From: Amoebophrya sp. A120
Lineage: Eukaryota > Sar > Dinophyceae > Syndiniales > Amoebophryaceae
Direction of reading: 5' to 3'
Assembly (NCBI GenBank): GCA_905178155.1
Contig: CAJINV010000001.1
Coordinates: forward strand, 13,546,890 to 13,610,889
DNA: 64,000 nucleotides
The notes under the pieces are model-generated. The model was not told where the DNA came from. It ran no database searches and saw only the letters and a list, made by a program, of their open reading frames with translations. Made by a program: the position numbers and the translations under genes. Positions 34,251 to 45,474 of this stretch are shown in pieces; position 1 is the stretch's first letter; each line of letters begins with the position of its first letter.

Positions 34251-35960
34251 ATGGTCGAACAAAATTTCGCAAAGCCGGCGGTGCAGGTACCACAAGGGGC
34301 GGAACAGCCGCCGCCAGCCGCAGATGTCCAGAGCGATCCCTCGTGGGATGGGGACCGGCCGCTGTACCAGATGGGGGAGAACCTCCCGCACCTGCCGAGT
34401 TTCATGCCCAAAATATTGATGGACGAGGTCCGCGTGCACACGAATCGCTCCGTCGTCACGGTGAGCCAAGCGGCCAGCGAGGCGGGCGAGTCGTTTTCCG
34501 CTTACAACGCGATTGCGGATAAGGTGGTGCTCCTCCGGGCCACGCTCGCCTACTCCTCCAGCCTCTGCTGGGCCAACCGCGGGTTTTGCATCCCGGCCAT
34601 TTTTGTGTACTTCATCATCGTCGCGCGCTGCGCGTCGGCGATCGAGAACGAGGGCCAGGGTGAGTCCTGGGACGCGCTGCTGGAAACCTGCTCTGAGTGG
34701 GGGCAGCGCGGCGGCGACTACGCGCCGGCCATGCTGTCGACCATCCTGCCCATCTTCCTCGTGGTGTTCTACGTCAACGCTGCGATCAAAAGGTATTCGT
34801 GTGGTCCATGTTGCTTGTAGCAGATGAGAATGATTTTCAACCTTCGCTCCTAGGAGTACTTACTTCTTATCCTTGCGGCAAAAAGTAGTAGATCTGAAGA
34901 AAAATCTATCAACCGCAGGTACTACAAGATGTACGACGCGTGCCGGGAGATGGCGGACATCACAGACCAGGCGGTGGGCATCTGCATGATTGACTTCCGG
35001 AAGCACCCGGAATGCCTGAAAGAACAGGTTCGATGCATGCACGTCGCGCGGATGCTGGTCTTGCTCCACACGGCGAAGGAAACCTATCCGCCGATCGAAT
35101 TTTTTGTGCCCCTCGCCTCCTGTTTCGGCGACAAAAGCCACGGGCTGCTGACCGCCGCGGAGGTGAAGAAGGTCCGGGCGGAGGGGTACAGCGAGCACCT
35201 GTGCCAGTACTTCACGATCAAGGCGCTGAACGTGATTTTCGCCGGCACCGCGAAGGGCATCATCAGCGAGCCCGGCGCCGCGATGCGGTTGAACCACCTG
35301 AATCAGATGATGGAGGCGAGCCAGAAAATTAAGCGACTGACTTCCATGCAGTACCCGCCGACCTACACCTATTTAGTCTCCTCCACCGTTGGGATTTCCT
35401 GTATGCTGGAAATCGCTTTCGCCTCCACGCGCGTTGGGCTCCAGTGGCGGCAAATGATGTTCTGGGAGTCGTTGGTGATAACGCTAATTCTGTTAGTAGC
35501 GCAGCAAGTGTGTCTTTTTGGAATTTTAGGTGTCGCGGGGGAAATGGTGGACCCGTTTGGGTCCGACATCCGTGATTTCCCGATCCTGCACATGTGCATC
35601 GAGCCGCTGCAGCACACGATGCAACTGCTGTGGCGGTACTTCCCTATGCGGGATGATCCGGAGGCGAACGAGGGGTTCATCAGCGAACTTGGGGAGGCGG
35701 AGCGGAAACGGCAGCGCGTGCTGAAGAAGCAGGATTTGCAGTACCGCCACAACGCGGACAATATCGGCGAGTTTCACGAATCCACGCTGATGTCGCGGGA
35801 GATGCTCTTGTCCGTCACGCCGGCGAAGCTGGGAGAGTATTACAGCCGCGAGGCGGAAACGGTGCTGAACGCGCTCAAGGACCGAATCAAAGAGCACCAA
35901 GAGGAAGCGGAGGAGGAGCAGCGAACCTTCCGAAGCAGACAAAAAAACAGAAGCAAGTAG
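34251..35960 (+). CDS. Bestrophin-like anion channel, copy A
   Basis: Predicted membrane anion channel of the bestrophin family. Exon 1 (34251-34792) and exon 2 (34919-35960) join at AAA AG/G TAC over a GT-AG intron to give 527 residues. I chose MVEQ as the start because the paralog 2.7 kb downstream begins the same way; the frame is open 27 codons further upstream. Family evidence is the TM2 region ILPIFLVVFYVNAAIKR then YYKMYDA, equivalent to the bestrophin FVLGFYV...RWW.QY block, and the late VAGEMVDPFGSDIRDFP, equivalent to the bestrophin NPFGEDDxDF block. Four hydrophobic segments are visible: GFCIPAIFVYFIIVA, ILPIFLVVFYV, TYLVSSTVGISCMLEIAF and LVITLILLVAQQVCLFGIL. The C-terminus is charged and helical. 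Confidence 0.8.
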
Positions 35961-36951
35961 GCAGCGAGTTGCTGTTGTTCAGGCGAAGGGGATAGACTGG
36001 TTAACGCATGACCGGGGCGGTGCTGGATTATGGAAATTTATGGCTTTTTCGATTTTCAAAAAGAAAAATTTGCATACGAGTTTTCCTTTTTTGTTGTACA
36101 GGTGTTTCTATCTATGAGTTGTATTTCGAACTTGCTTTCGACACTTCTACATTAGTTGGCTGCCTCTTGTTGACGGTGTGCGTATAACTCCATGATCTTC
36201 TACGTGTGTGTAACAAACTCCATCTCTAGCGGCCTGATAAGAACCCAAAACTGTGTTTCCACTCTCTACTGCTCGAGCCAGTTAGAGCCGTTCCTGCAGC
36301 TCCTACTCGGTAGAAGTGAGGTGCCTCACTGCCGCGTCGCTATTCGAACAAGTATCTTTCTTTTACCAGGGGCACAAGGAGTCCCCTAAGTGATCATCGG
36401 TCCTGAACTTCCATCATCTGGTAAAAAAAAGCTTTCGGTTGCTGATGATGCACAGCGGTGGACGTGGAACGCGCGTACAACAAAGCTCGGTTTTCGTACA
36501 CTTTGATGAATTGGACTGCACCATGAATTCGTCCGAAACGCCTTTACTTTCGTACGGACTCGTTGCAAGAAAGATGAAGCTTCGTGTGTCGTCCTCCATA
36601 CAGTTTTTTCTAGCCGCACTTCGAAACTGTCACACCGACGACTATCTCTATCAGGACCCAATCGACACTCAAATACATCCCGTACATTTAGTACAATTTT
36701 TCTACGCAGCCTTTGTACGACTACACTAAATTTTGAAATTGAGGACGACGCGCCAGCACAGGCAGTCGTTTTCAGATTTGAGTATTTAGTCTACCGCAAG
36801 AACTTCTTACTTTCGAAGGTAGAGGTACTGGTTTTTCGTGATCGTGTTTCCTTGTCTTCTTCGATGAAAACCTTTATCTCGTTCATGCAGAATTTAGAAT
36901 CCATCCCCGCTGATAGTGATCCAAGTAGCGGGCAAACTTGTATGAGTCGCC
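35961..36951. other. Intergenic between the bestrophin copies
   Basis: About 990 bp. A 96-codon frame at 36439-36729 has no recognisable content. Nothing else seen. Confidence 0.5.
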
Positions 36952-38761
36952 ATGGTTGAACAAACTCAGCGTCGTTCTTCCTTTCGCGGTCGTAACAGAA
37001 ACGGGACTGTTGTTCAACCGCCAATGGACGTCGCAGGAGCGCAGCAGCAGCAAGTGGACACCTTGTCCGACCCGTCGTACGATGGGGAGCGACCGGTGTA
37101 CCAGATGGGGACCAACCTCCCCTACCTGCCGAATTTCATGCCGAAGATTTTGATGGACGAGGTCCGCGTGCACACGAATCGCTCCGTTGTCACAGTATCC
37201 GAAGGGTCTTCCTCCACCGAGGGGTCCCCCGGCGCAAGCAAGTTCAATATCAACCTGTGGGACGCCATCAAGGACAAATTCAACCTCGCCCGCGCAACCC
37301 TGGTCTACAGTTCCAACCTGTCCTGGGCGAACCGGGGTTTCTGTATCCCGGCTCTGATGGTCTACTTCATCATTGTGGCCCGATGCGCCTCGGCGATTGA
37401 CCATGAGGGCGAGAGCGAGACCTGGGACGCCCTGTTGGACACCTGCTCCGAGTGGGGCAGCCGCGGAAACGACTACGCACCCAGTATGCTGGCGACCATC
37501 TTGCCCATCTTCCTGGTGGTGTTCTACGTGAATGCAGCGATCAAAAGGTAACGTTTTTTTGCGCGTACTTGTAGTGTTTTTACAACAACAGCTACAGCCT
37601 GTGTAGATAGAATTCCTTTCCTTTTCGGAGCGAGAATGAGTTCTAGCTTTTTTCGCGAACATAGAAACATAAAGATATGAGAAGTGAACAAACCGAACAA
37701 AATTTCCCAAACCTGCTACTTCATGAATCCACAGGTACTACAAGATGTATGACGCGTGCCGGGAGATGGCGGACATCACGGACCAGGCGGTGGGCATCTG
37801 CATGATTGACTTTCGCAAGCACCCGGAATGCCTGAAGGAGCAGGTGCGGTGCATGCACATCGCGCGGATGCTGGTCCTCCTCCACACGGCGCGCGACACC
37901 TATCCGGTGGATGAGTTTTTCGTGCCGCTGTGCTCCTGCTTCGGCGACAAGGCGGGGGGCCTGCTGACCGCCGCCGAGGTGAAAAAGATTCGGGCCGAGG
38001 GGTACAGCGAGCACTTGTGCCAGGCGTACACGATCAAGGCGCTAAACGTGGTGTTCGCCGCGACCAAGAAGGGCATCATCTCGGAACCGGGCGCGGCGAT
38101 GCGCATGAACCACCTAAACCAGATGATGGAAGCCAGTCAGGTGATCGGGCGGCTGACCTCGATGCAGTACCCGCCGACCTACACGTACTTGGTGTCCTCC
38201 ACGGTCGGGATTTCCTGTATGCTGGAAATCGCCTTCGCGTCCACAAGGGTGGGGTTGCTGTGGGGGCAGATGATGTTCTGGGAGTCGCTGGTGATCACGC
38301 TAATTTTGTTAGTAGCGCAGCAGGTCTGCCTCTTCGGTATCCTTGGCGTCGCGGGGGAAATGGTGGATCCTTTCGGGACCGACATCCGCGACTTCCCGAT
38401 CCTGCACATGTGCATCGAGCCCCTGCAGCACACGATGCAGCTGCTGTGGCGGTACTTTCCCATGCGGGACGACGAGCAGGCAAACGAGGGCTTTATCTCC
38501 GAACTGGGTGAGGAGGAGCGGAAGCGGCAGAGGATCTTGAAGAAGGAGGACCTGCAATTCCGGCACAAGGGGAGTGACGTAGGGGAGTTTCACGAATCCT
38601 GCCTGGTGTCCCGGGAGTTGCTGCTGACGGCGTCCCCGGCAAAGCTGGGGGAGCACTACAGCAAGGAAGCAGAGCGAACCTTGCTGGGTTTAAAGAGCCA
38701 AATCAAGGAACATATGGAGGAGGAGGAGGCGGACAGGAGGAAAAGGGGGTCGAGCCGCTGA
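36952..38761 (+). CDS. Bestrophin-like anion channel, copy B
   Basis: Tandem paralog of copy A. Exon 1 (36952-37547) and exon 2 (37735-38761) join at the same codon and phase (AAA AG/G TAC) to give 540 residues. Near-identical blocks include NFMPKILMDEVRVHTNRSVV, the FLVVFYVNAAIKR segment and MVDPFGTDIRDFPILHMC. Divergence is concentrated in the N-terminal 45 residues (MVEQTQRRSSFRGRNRNGT..., Gln-rich) and the last 40. Keeping the intron position means the duplication was at DNA level, not by retroposition. The introns themselves are unrelated in sequence and length (126 and 187 nt), so the copies are not very recent. Confidence 0.8.
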
Positions 38762-39502
38762 ATAAATGGCTTCGCAATTTGTTCGGGGCTTTCGCATCAG
38801 CTAAAAGCTGGTACTGTTCATCGTCTCTTGATCATCCCCTTTATTCCGTCTCTCTATCCCCAGTTTTTAGTAATAAGTATACGAATAACAACGTAGAAGA
38901 AGAAGCCCACGACCTGCATCAGCGAATGTGGGGTTCTTTCATAAATTAGCCGCAGGCTTTTTTCAGTAGTTGACGCAGGTGCGATTCTCCCTCACTCTGC
39001 ATCCTCGATCGTCCCCGATAAGCTGTACCCAAAATGTTAGACCCGAGAAATATTGTAACTAGTACCCCCGGCCGCGATGAGCACGATATGGACTCCGAAA
39101 AAAGTCGCAAGTTTTTTTCTCATCCAAAAACTCATGTCGCAAGACAGCTGTGGTTGAAAGTCGTCGGCTGACGTGCTGTCTGGTGCTGCGCCCTGAAAAA
39201 GACTGTTGTTCGGTTTTGTTCTTTGCTTTTACAGAGAGAAGCCGCCTATGTTGCTTGCTCAGAGTTCTTGCACAAGAGAGCATTATTTTGCAAAGCTCTA
39301 AACGCCTGGCTGTACACCCCGCGTGAGCTCCTAAAGAGGAAGATGGGTAGAAGTTTCCGTTGCGCAGAAGTTGCCGTCTAAAACATACCTCCGTTGCTCA
39401 TGCGACAAAAAACGGCTGCGGCGTCGGTTCGGATGGGATAGTTGTGGTTGGACGTCCGCACGGTGGGTAGGTCATGCATTCTTTCACGAAGCTCGGACCG
39501 CG
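38762..39502. other. Intergenic, nothing recognised
   Basis: About 740 bp with no supported gene; the next frame is open from 39371 but its first ATG is at 39503. Confidence 0.45.
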
Positions 39503-41079
39503 ATGATTTCTGAATCCTCGATGATTCCTGGGTCGAAACAACTTTCCTCCCCATCGGCACTGCTACACGACAGCAGCACCTCCAGCAGGAAAAATAAGAA
39601 CCATCACCGAAATAGTTTTACGAGTCCGCGGCCCGCAAAATACAAGTACTTCATCAAACGACGACGGAACGAAATCATGTACAGCGTATCCTCGAAGCGG
39701 CTCCGGGGCGGCAAGGGGACCTGCCGCATGACCAACTGCCTGCTCCAATACAGCGAATCCGTTCCCAACCACGGGTCGGTCGCGGGGACGTTTCGGCGCG
39801 TGAAGCGGTACGCCGTGCGGAACCGGATCTATTGGAAGGCGGAGTCCCCCCTCGCACCGCTGCGCTGGCGGGAGAAGCCGAAGTGGGCGAAGGTGCGGAT
39901 GTTGGAGGAACTATGAATGGCAAAAGTATTGTGCTAGTATGAATTGCATTACAAATTTGCTCAGCATTACAAATTAAATTTGTAATGCGGATTTCCCTTA
40001 GGAACCAGATTTGTAAATGCATAAATGCACTTAGTACGAGTACGATACTTTTGCACAGGATAGGAATCCGTGTACTACAAGAAGTGGTCCTTTCTCAAAT
40101 ACTGCACCGAGGTGGTGAAGCACGGAATCGAGTATCCTGAGCAAAAACGTCCCCACCCCAGAGTTGTCATGCAGATTTGCAATGACAGGAACATTTGTAA
40201 TGCGCACGTACATGAGAGGCGTTTCCAGTCGTGTTTTGGCATTTGTAATGCTGTAAACAGGATGAGGAGATGGGTTTGTGATGCGACTGTCCTTGCTAAC
40301 CTGCACTACACTACAAAGACGAACTTGTCATGCATGGCTGTCAAAACTCCTGGATTTCTGTTGCAGAGTTCGCAACTTGACTATGGGGAGGGGGGATGTT
40401 TCCTTACGATATCGAGAACGAGTTACCGATCATCGACATGCAGAACCGAAAGACCGACACCGCCTCCGCGAACGTGCACTTATCCGGAATGGCCTGCGAT
40501 CTGAACAACGTGTCCGAGGCCTTATCCGATTCGAGGCGCCACCAAATCTCCAACCTCGCGCTGCCCTTCCGCTTCCGCCCCTTCGCGGGGCAGGTGCCGG
40601 CGGAGCTCAGCGTGTCCGAGTACCTGGAAAGCGGAACGCTCCCCACGAGCGACAGTTTCGAGACCGCGCGGGTCTACCAGCTGAGCAAGACGCACGACAA
40701 CCTGCCAAAACACTCGCGGCTGTGCACCTGGGAGGCGGTGTTCACGAAAACGCAGTTGCTGAAGTACACGGAAGAGGGAGTTTTCGTGAAGGACAAGTTT
40801 CGCAACGTGGTGACCAGAATCGGACTGCAGCTCCCTCAGGGAGGTAGCTACAACTCGGACAGCACGGGAGTAGACGAGTCGCTGTCCCTCGCGGCAGATG
40901 ATAGAAGCAGTTGTGTGCTGCTCCCTCCCGGAAGCATTGTGCTGCGTACCGAAACACTACCGGAAGAAGAAAGCGTCGCTGTAGAAGAAGGTATAGGTGG
41001 TTTGCATTTCATAGTTCCGCGCTGTTATCAATGTAAGGATATTATTGATTTCTATCAATCCGGGTGTGCATGCGTATGA
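39503..41079 (+). CDS. Unrecognised basic protein interrupted by two introners
   Basis: Removing two introner insertions gives one continuous frame of 378 residues: exon 1 39503-39907 (from the first in-frame ATG; the frame is open back to 39371), exon 2 40064-40132 (ESVYYKKWSFLKYCTEVV...), exon 3 40417-41079. The N-terminal half is Ser-rich then strongly basic (KYKYFIKRRRNEIMYS, FRRVKRYAVRNRIYWK); the C-terminal half is mixed and ends with a Cys-containing PRCYQCKDIIDFYQSG. I do not recognise the family. The frame matches at both joins only if each intron is excised with one copy of its target duplication, which gives intron ends GA...AG and TA...AG. That internal consistency is the best evidence that the gene is real and that these introns are spliced. 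Confidence 0.7.
39911..40061. mobile_element. Introner, 151 bp, GA-AG intron
   Basis: Inverted ends gcaaaagtattgtgctagta / gcaaaagtatcgtactcgta (right end read in reverse complement) lie just inside a 5-bp direct repeat AGGAA (39906-39910 and 40062-40066). Excising 39908-40063 joins TTG GAG/GAA TCC in frame; the intron would start GA and end AG. The interior contains a small inverted repeat (attacaaat / atttgtaat). Confidence 0.75.
40133..40410. mobile_element. Introner, 278 bp, TA-AG intron
   Basis: Flanked by the 6-bp direct repeat ATCGAG (40127-40132 and 40411-40416). The left end TATCCTGAGCAAAAACGTCC is nearly that of the 54688 element; the right end, read in reverse complement (ggaaacatcccccctcccca), resembles the ends of the 55130 element. 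The interior is the reverse complement of the 54688 interior (ttgctaacctgcactacac against gtgtagtgcaggttagcaa). Excising 40133-40416 joins ATC GAG/AAC GAG in frame. Confidence 0.82.
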
Positions 41080-41816
41080 TTATGTATATTAATGTGTTAT
41101 TAGAACTCGTCCGTAGTTGAGGACTATTAGAACTCCGTAGTTGAGTAAACCTACCTACCCACCCTGTCTCGCCAAAGTTGCTCTCCACTGATCCCGTTCA
41201 CCGAGAGAAAGAAAATCAGTCGATCTACTTCTCGATCCACTTTAAATGCTCCTTTTTCCTGAAGGGAGATTCTTTCGCACCTTCCTGCGCTCTGCGTAGC
41301 ACCACGCAACCTTCATAAATCCTTTCGAAAACTAGCCATTTTTCGTCTGGACGACGGGTCTGCAATAGTAAAACGGTGACTCGTGTTGCTGCTCTGGCGT
41401 GACACTGTGCTGGCTGCAGTGTCAAATAGTCCCGCACAACGATCAGAATAGACAACGAATGTAAAACGCTGCTCTTTATTGTTCAAACGTACAGCGAAAA
41501 AGACAAAACATGGGCAGCGTTCATAAATCCTTCCGCGCTTTTCTTTCCGTGCGCGGGAGGACGACGCGTTTGCTAGAAAAAAACGGTGCCTCGTGTTGCT
41601 GGCTCGGCTTTATCTTTACATGTCGAGAAAACAGTGTCAAAAGGCCCGGACAGTCTTTATTTCCTTCCTATCGCTAGGCTTTTTGCCGCCTTGAAAAAAG
41701 TTTTTTTCCACTAAGAAAAAGGTTCAATGGACCATTGCACCTTCCGCAAGTATTATCTCGATCAATAAACAATTCTAGCAGGTCTTTCTTCCCCCGCCTT
41801 CGCGTCTTCTTCGCAG
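41080..41816. other. Intergenic with a loosely repeated segment
   Basis: About 740 bp. Related words recur roughly 200-240 bp apart (aaaacggtg(a/c)ctcgtgttgct near 41370 and 41583, each after a g(a/c)gg-rich cgacg word), so a partial duplication is likely. It may hide an upstream exon of the next gene, since a 3' splice site (tcttcgcag) sits at 41816. Confidence 0.45.
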
Positions 41817-42671
41817 GGGGCGGAGGCGCAAGCGAGGGTGCAGGAATCTCGCTCGATTTCGGCGAAGAAGCACGTGACCTTCCTGCTCACGGAAGACTAC
41901 CATCGAATGCTGGACGAAGAATTTGACAGTGACGCCGATGGGTACGACGTGCCCTTTCTCGCCGCGTTGCCAGCGGATGTCGGGTACAGCGAGGCGACGC
42001 TCGTAGACCGGTGGGAGCGATACTGGAACAACGACCAAGGAGCTGATGACCCGGTAGATGAACGGCAACAGCGGAGCGAGAGTCATCTGGTCGCACAAGA
42101 AGCTGCACATCTCCAGCTTTCCGCCGCCGCAGACTCGCTGCAGAGTGAAGACGCGGCTGATACTACTACTAGCGGGTACAATCGTCAAGACAATAATGAA
42201 GCTTCTGCTCTTACTTCCAGTAGAACTGCGGAACAGCAAAAAGAAGGGACGGAACTACAACTACGCAGGGAGTCGATAATAAAGCCGACCAAAAGCAAGG
42301 ACTTCGCGATGTTTGATGGCGTCGAGACCACCCGCGCGGTCGGGCTCGAGGCAAGGCGCTTGCGTGTCGCCGCGATTTTGCAGGAAAAAAAGCGGCAGTA
42401 CAAGAGTCTGATGGACAAGGACGAAGCGTCTTGTCTAGAAGTACCTGGCGGCTCGGAAGAAGATACTATCTCATCGCTTGGTGGAAGGGAAGCGAGTGCT
42501 TTGGATGATTCAGACTCGGATTCGAAACCGAGCATCGGTGCATTGGCCTTCCAACCGAGCACCGAGTTCGGACCGAGGGAACAGGTGTCGACCGAGGAGT
42601 CTGATGCAGCGGATTCAGCCTTCAACAGGAAAGAAGTTTCCGACAAGCGCCAAAGTGCGACAGGGAGCTGA
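41817..42671 (+). CDS. Acidic Ser/Gln-rich protein with RVxF-like motif
   Basis: A frame open from a good 3' splice site (ccttcgcgtcttcttcgcag) to the stop at 42671. No ATG lies near its left edge; the first in-frame ATG is about 41907, so either the start is there or a first exon lies upstream. The N-terminal part AKKHVTFLLTEDYHRML contains K-x-V-x-F, a pattern that docks protein phosphatase 1 in many regulators, followed by acidic DEEFDSDADGYD. The middle is Gln/Ser/Thr-rich. A helical basic stretch (ARRLRVAAILQEKKRQYKSL) follows, then acidic SDSDS repeats. About 285 residues. The phosphatase link is a motif-level guess, and such motifs occur by chance. Confidence 0.55.
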   Translation, partial: GAEAQARVQESRSISAKKHVTFLLTEDYHRMLDEEFDSDADGYDVPFLAALPADVGYSEATLVDRWERYWNNDQGADDPVDERQQRSESHLVAQEAAHLQLSAAADSLQSEDAADTTTSGYNRQDNNEASALTSSRTAEQQKEGTELQLRRESIIKPTKSKDFAMFDGVETTRAVGLEARRLRVAAILQEKKRQYKSLMDKDEASCLEVPGGSEEDTISSLGGREASALDDSDSDSKPSIGALAFQPSTEFGPREQVSTEESDAADSAFNRKEVSDKRQSATGS

Positions 42672-43624
42672 TTTCCATGTAGACGCTGTGAAATTACCAC
42701 ATCGCTTCTCGCATCTTTACCTATGAAAAGATGAAAGAATCATTGAAACCTTCTCGCGACAAAAGCAAAGCGCTGCGTATTTGCGCTTTTCTCGAAACTG
42801 CGGCATTTTAAAAACCTCTCTGTTTTTGCTCGGCTAAGTCACAATCACGCAGTTCTTGTTCATCCCTTACGTGCTTTTTCACTTCACCGATCCGGCAAGC
42901 CCGTCATGCCAGTCTCGCGTCTGTGCGCCGTGCTGATTTCGGTCTGTTGGCCTTTACTCTTCCACGTGACTTTCGGTTCTCTTAGTATGTCCCTCCATGA
43001 TCGTCCTTCGAAGGGTACCCAAAGTCGTTGTATTCCGTTGCTCGTACTATTACTAACACCCCTTCGGTGCTGTCAACTCTACTTTCACAACTCGGATCAT
43101 CATAGTACCTACCCTCGGTGGTGTTTATCACTTGCTCACTATTCGGTGTTCTACCTTCGGTGGTGTACTACGTATGTTGAGTTTCGGTTCGTCCACTATC
43201 GTGCTGCCAGCATTTCTCGTACACAAGCTCCTTGCGAAGCGCATGCCGTTACCGTCCGAAATATGTGTCGTATACAGCTTTACCGGTATCTATGCCGACG
43301 GGATTACTTGTGCTGAACAGTTTTCTGTCCGTTCACTTGTTCCAGGTTTTCGAAGTCGGCATTATTTATCCCCAACATAAAAATCTCTCTTATTTCATCC
43401 CAAAATCACTTATCACAACTGTAGTGCTTATCATCCAAGAATCTTCATCACTGAGCCTCCATTTCATCTAAAGCAAAAAAAAAACCGTTTCGTATTCACA
43501 CCTTGTAAGTAGTGCCGCGACTAATTCATCGTTACCGCCGTGCCCCTCTCACCTACGTTTCTCCGCAGAAGTAGGACTTGACTTACACGACTAAGGCAAA
43601 GCAACACAACGTACTCGACCACCC
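42672..43624. other. Intergenic with TTCGGT-rich tract
   Basis: About 950 bp. From 42960 to 43330 the words ttcggt, tttcgg and ctcggtggtgt recur many times. A 136-codon frame at 42906-43316 reflects this composition. This is the first of several such tracts upstream of the family genes. Confidence 0.45.
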
Positions 43625-44218
43625 ATGTTTGGTGCGAAGACGCCGATGGCGCTGAAGGGCTTGCAGCAGGAAGCGGAAGACATGTTCTCGGATGAGGGCG
43701 GAAACAAGTCGCCGCGCGGGGCGGCCCCGCGCAATGAAGGGAGCGGCAAGGACGGGAGCGCCAGCGACAACGAAAGGCGGTCGAGGAGGTCCAAACGGTC
43801 CAAGCGCCCCCCCTCCAGCTCGGGCAGTGACTCCGATGGCGGCGCCCGGAGGGGGGAAGCCGAGCAGGACTGCATGGACCAGACTCTCTGCACCCTGGCC
43901 GGCTGCAAGATCACGGGTTTCTGGACGGGGGTCATTGTGGGTTCGGTGATGCTGGTGACCATCGTTATCGTAATTATCGTCTGCACGCGCGGATCCGAAA
44001 AGGAGGAGGAGGACGACGAATCGGAGGGCAGCGGCTTCCTGCAAAATGTCGGACTTCTCGGAAGACGAGGCGCAGCCGCCCTGGGGACGACGGGCGACAG
44101 CGCGAAGCCGTTTTCGCACCCTAGGCTCCGGGGGTCGAAGGCCGCGCGCTCGGCCGCCTTCGCGGGTTCGGAATTTGTGGAGGTGTGGAGCAGTCCCAAA
44201 GACGTGATTAAGTTGTAA
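43625..44218 (+). CDS. LRG-tail membrane protein, member 1
   Basis: 197 residues, single exon, start MFGAKTPMALKG (this member lacks Met-Gly-Asn; an upstream exon is possible). Order: acidic helix, charged Ser/Arg/Lys disordered region (RRSRRSKRSKRPPSSSGSD), a short cysteine patch (DCMDQTLCTLAGCK), one membrane segment at about 108-125 (VIVGSVMLVTIVIVIIV), an acidic stretch (EKEEEDDESE), then the tail with SGFLQ and HPRLRGSKAARSAAF. The same order recurs in the next five genes, which defines a family. Not recognised; a cytosolic N-terminus with a short C-terminal tail across the membrane is one reading, but topology is not proven. Confidence 0.72.
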   Translation: MFGAKTPMALKGLQQEAEDMFSDEGGNKSPRGAAPRNEGSGKDGSASDNERRSRRSKRSKRPPSSSGSDSDGGARRGEAEQDCMDQTLCTLAGCKITGFWTGVIVGSVMLVTIVIVIIVCTRGSEKEEEDDESEGSGFLQNVGLLGRRGAAALGTTGDSAKPFSHPRLRGSKAARSAAFAGSEFVEVWSSPKDVIKL

Positions 44219-45474
44219 AGGACCCATTTTTCGACGCTCGAGTTGATGCAGTTTTTCGGATAGGAGCACGCAGTTTTATTGTCCAACGTAGATTGTGAAT
44301 GTTGATTGTCTTTGAAGATTTTTAATTTTAGTGTTACGTATTTTTTCAGGCATGGCATTTTTCTTCATTTTTTCCCCAACTCTTCTCATTTGTAATTAAC
44401 GATAACGACCCCGCCTCTCTTGGCACTAGCTGTAACTTTTTACTCTTTAACTTTTTGATGTTTGTCGCATAATTTTGCTCTCCCCCACTGGCATTTTGAA
44501 GAATTAACGAGAAAGAGCTAAGTACACTATACCTTTCAGTTCGTTGTTGTCAGCACTGATGAAGAAGTCTTTTTTTACAGTATGGACCTGCCAGACTTTC
44601 CAGCCCGCGAGTGTTGCGCCGTCCGTCAAAGATCATGGCCATACAGCGCATAGGAGGCGACACATATGAGTAACGGCCAAGGCAGCGAGTGCTTGATTTT
44701 TTTTGCGCTGGTAACACGACGCACCATTCTCGGGAGGCAGGGAAAAGAATCAATTGTTTTACGTACACGATCACGAACAAAGCATGTGGACATGAAAAAG
44801 TATATAGTTTCGCGCACCCGGTCGTTCCCTTCGCCGATTTTTCGCTCGCTTACCCGATTTCTTTGGTAGGTTCGACGTATACTCGAAAACAATTTTCGGT
44901 CACAGAGAAGTCATTTCAGATTTCCTTTCATCGTGATTTCTTCAGTTTTGAAGAATATAGATTGCTTTCGGTACTGCCACCTTCGTCATTGCGAACAGTC
45001 ATTGCGAATCTGTTCGTCTCAGCTTCGAGTTCGGTTCTTGTTTCGCTTTCAACTTTAAACAAAACGTCGGTGCCATGCGGTTGCTTTGTCATGTTCGGTT
45101 CCGCTGTTTCGTAATGTACACGGTTAGTAGTTCTGATATAAGTGTCCGGATATTGTCGAACTTTCCGAATCCCGACAATCATGCTGACCCAATTAACCTG
45201 CCAGAAGTACTAAAATTCCCCGGTTTGAAAATTAATGGAGAAAAAAAGACTGTTGCTGTTCCCAATCCCATCAATTATGTCTATATTCCCCCTTTATTTT
45301 TGAAGAGCCTCCTGCTCCACCTAAAGAAGTTTTTCTTTCTTTTTTCGTATGCCGCAGCGGCAGCCCCACGGATTCACTACTTGAAATGGCACGACGTAAT
45401 AAGCTTCTCCCTTCGTTCGGAAAATAAAAGCTGCACTCGATAAATCACGCCATCGGCCTACGCGCAAGGAAGGA
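44219..45474. other. Intergenic with TTCGGT-rich tract
   Basis: About 1.26 kb. 44930-45110 is dense in ttcgg, tttcg and cttcg words. A 141-codon frame (44689-45114) shares no similarity with neighbours and looks compositional. No RNA gene seen. Confidence 0.45.

Noticed and set aside
36439-36729. 96-codon frame between the bestrophin copies
   Set aside because: No homolog between copies, no motif, AT-rich codons unlike neighbours.
42906-43316. 136-residue Cys-containing protein upstream of family member 1
   Set aside because: Composition follows the TTCGGT-rich tract; similar frames upstream of other members do not align with each other.
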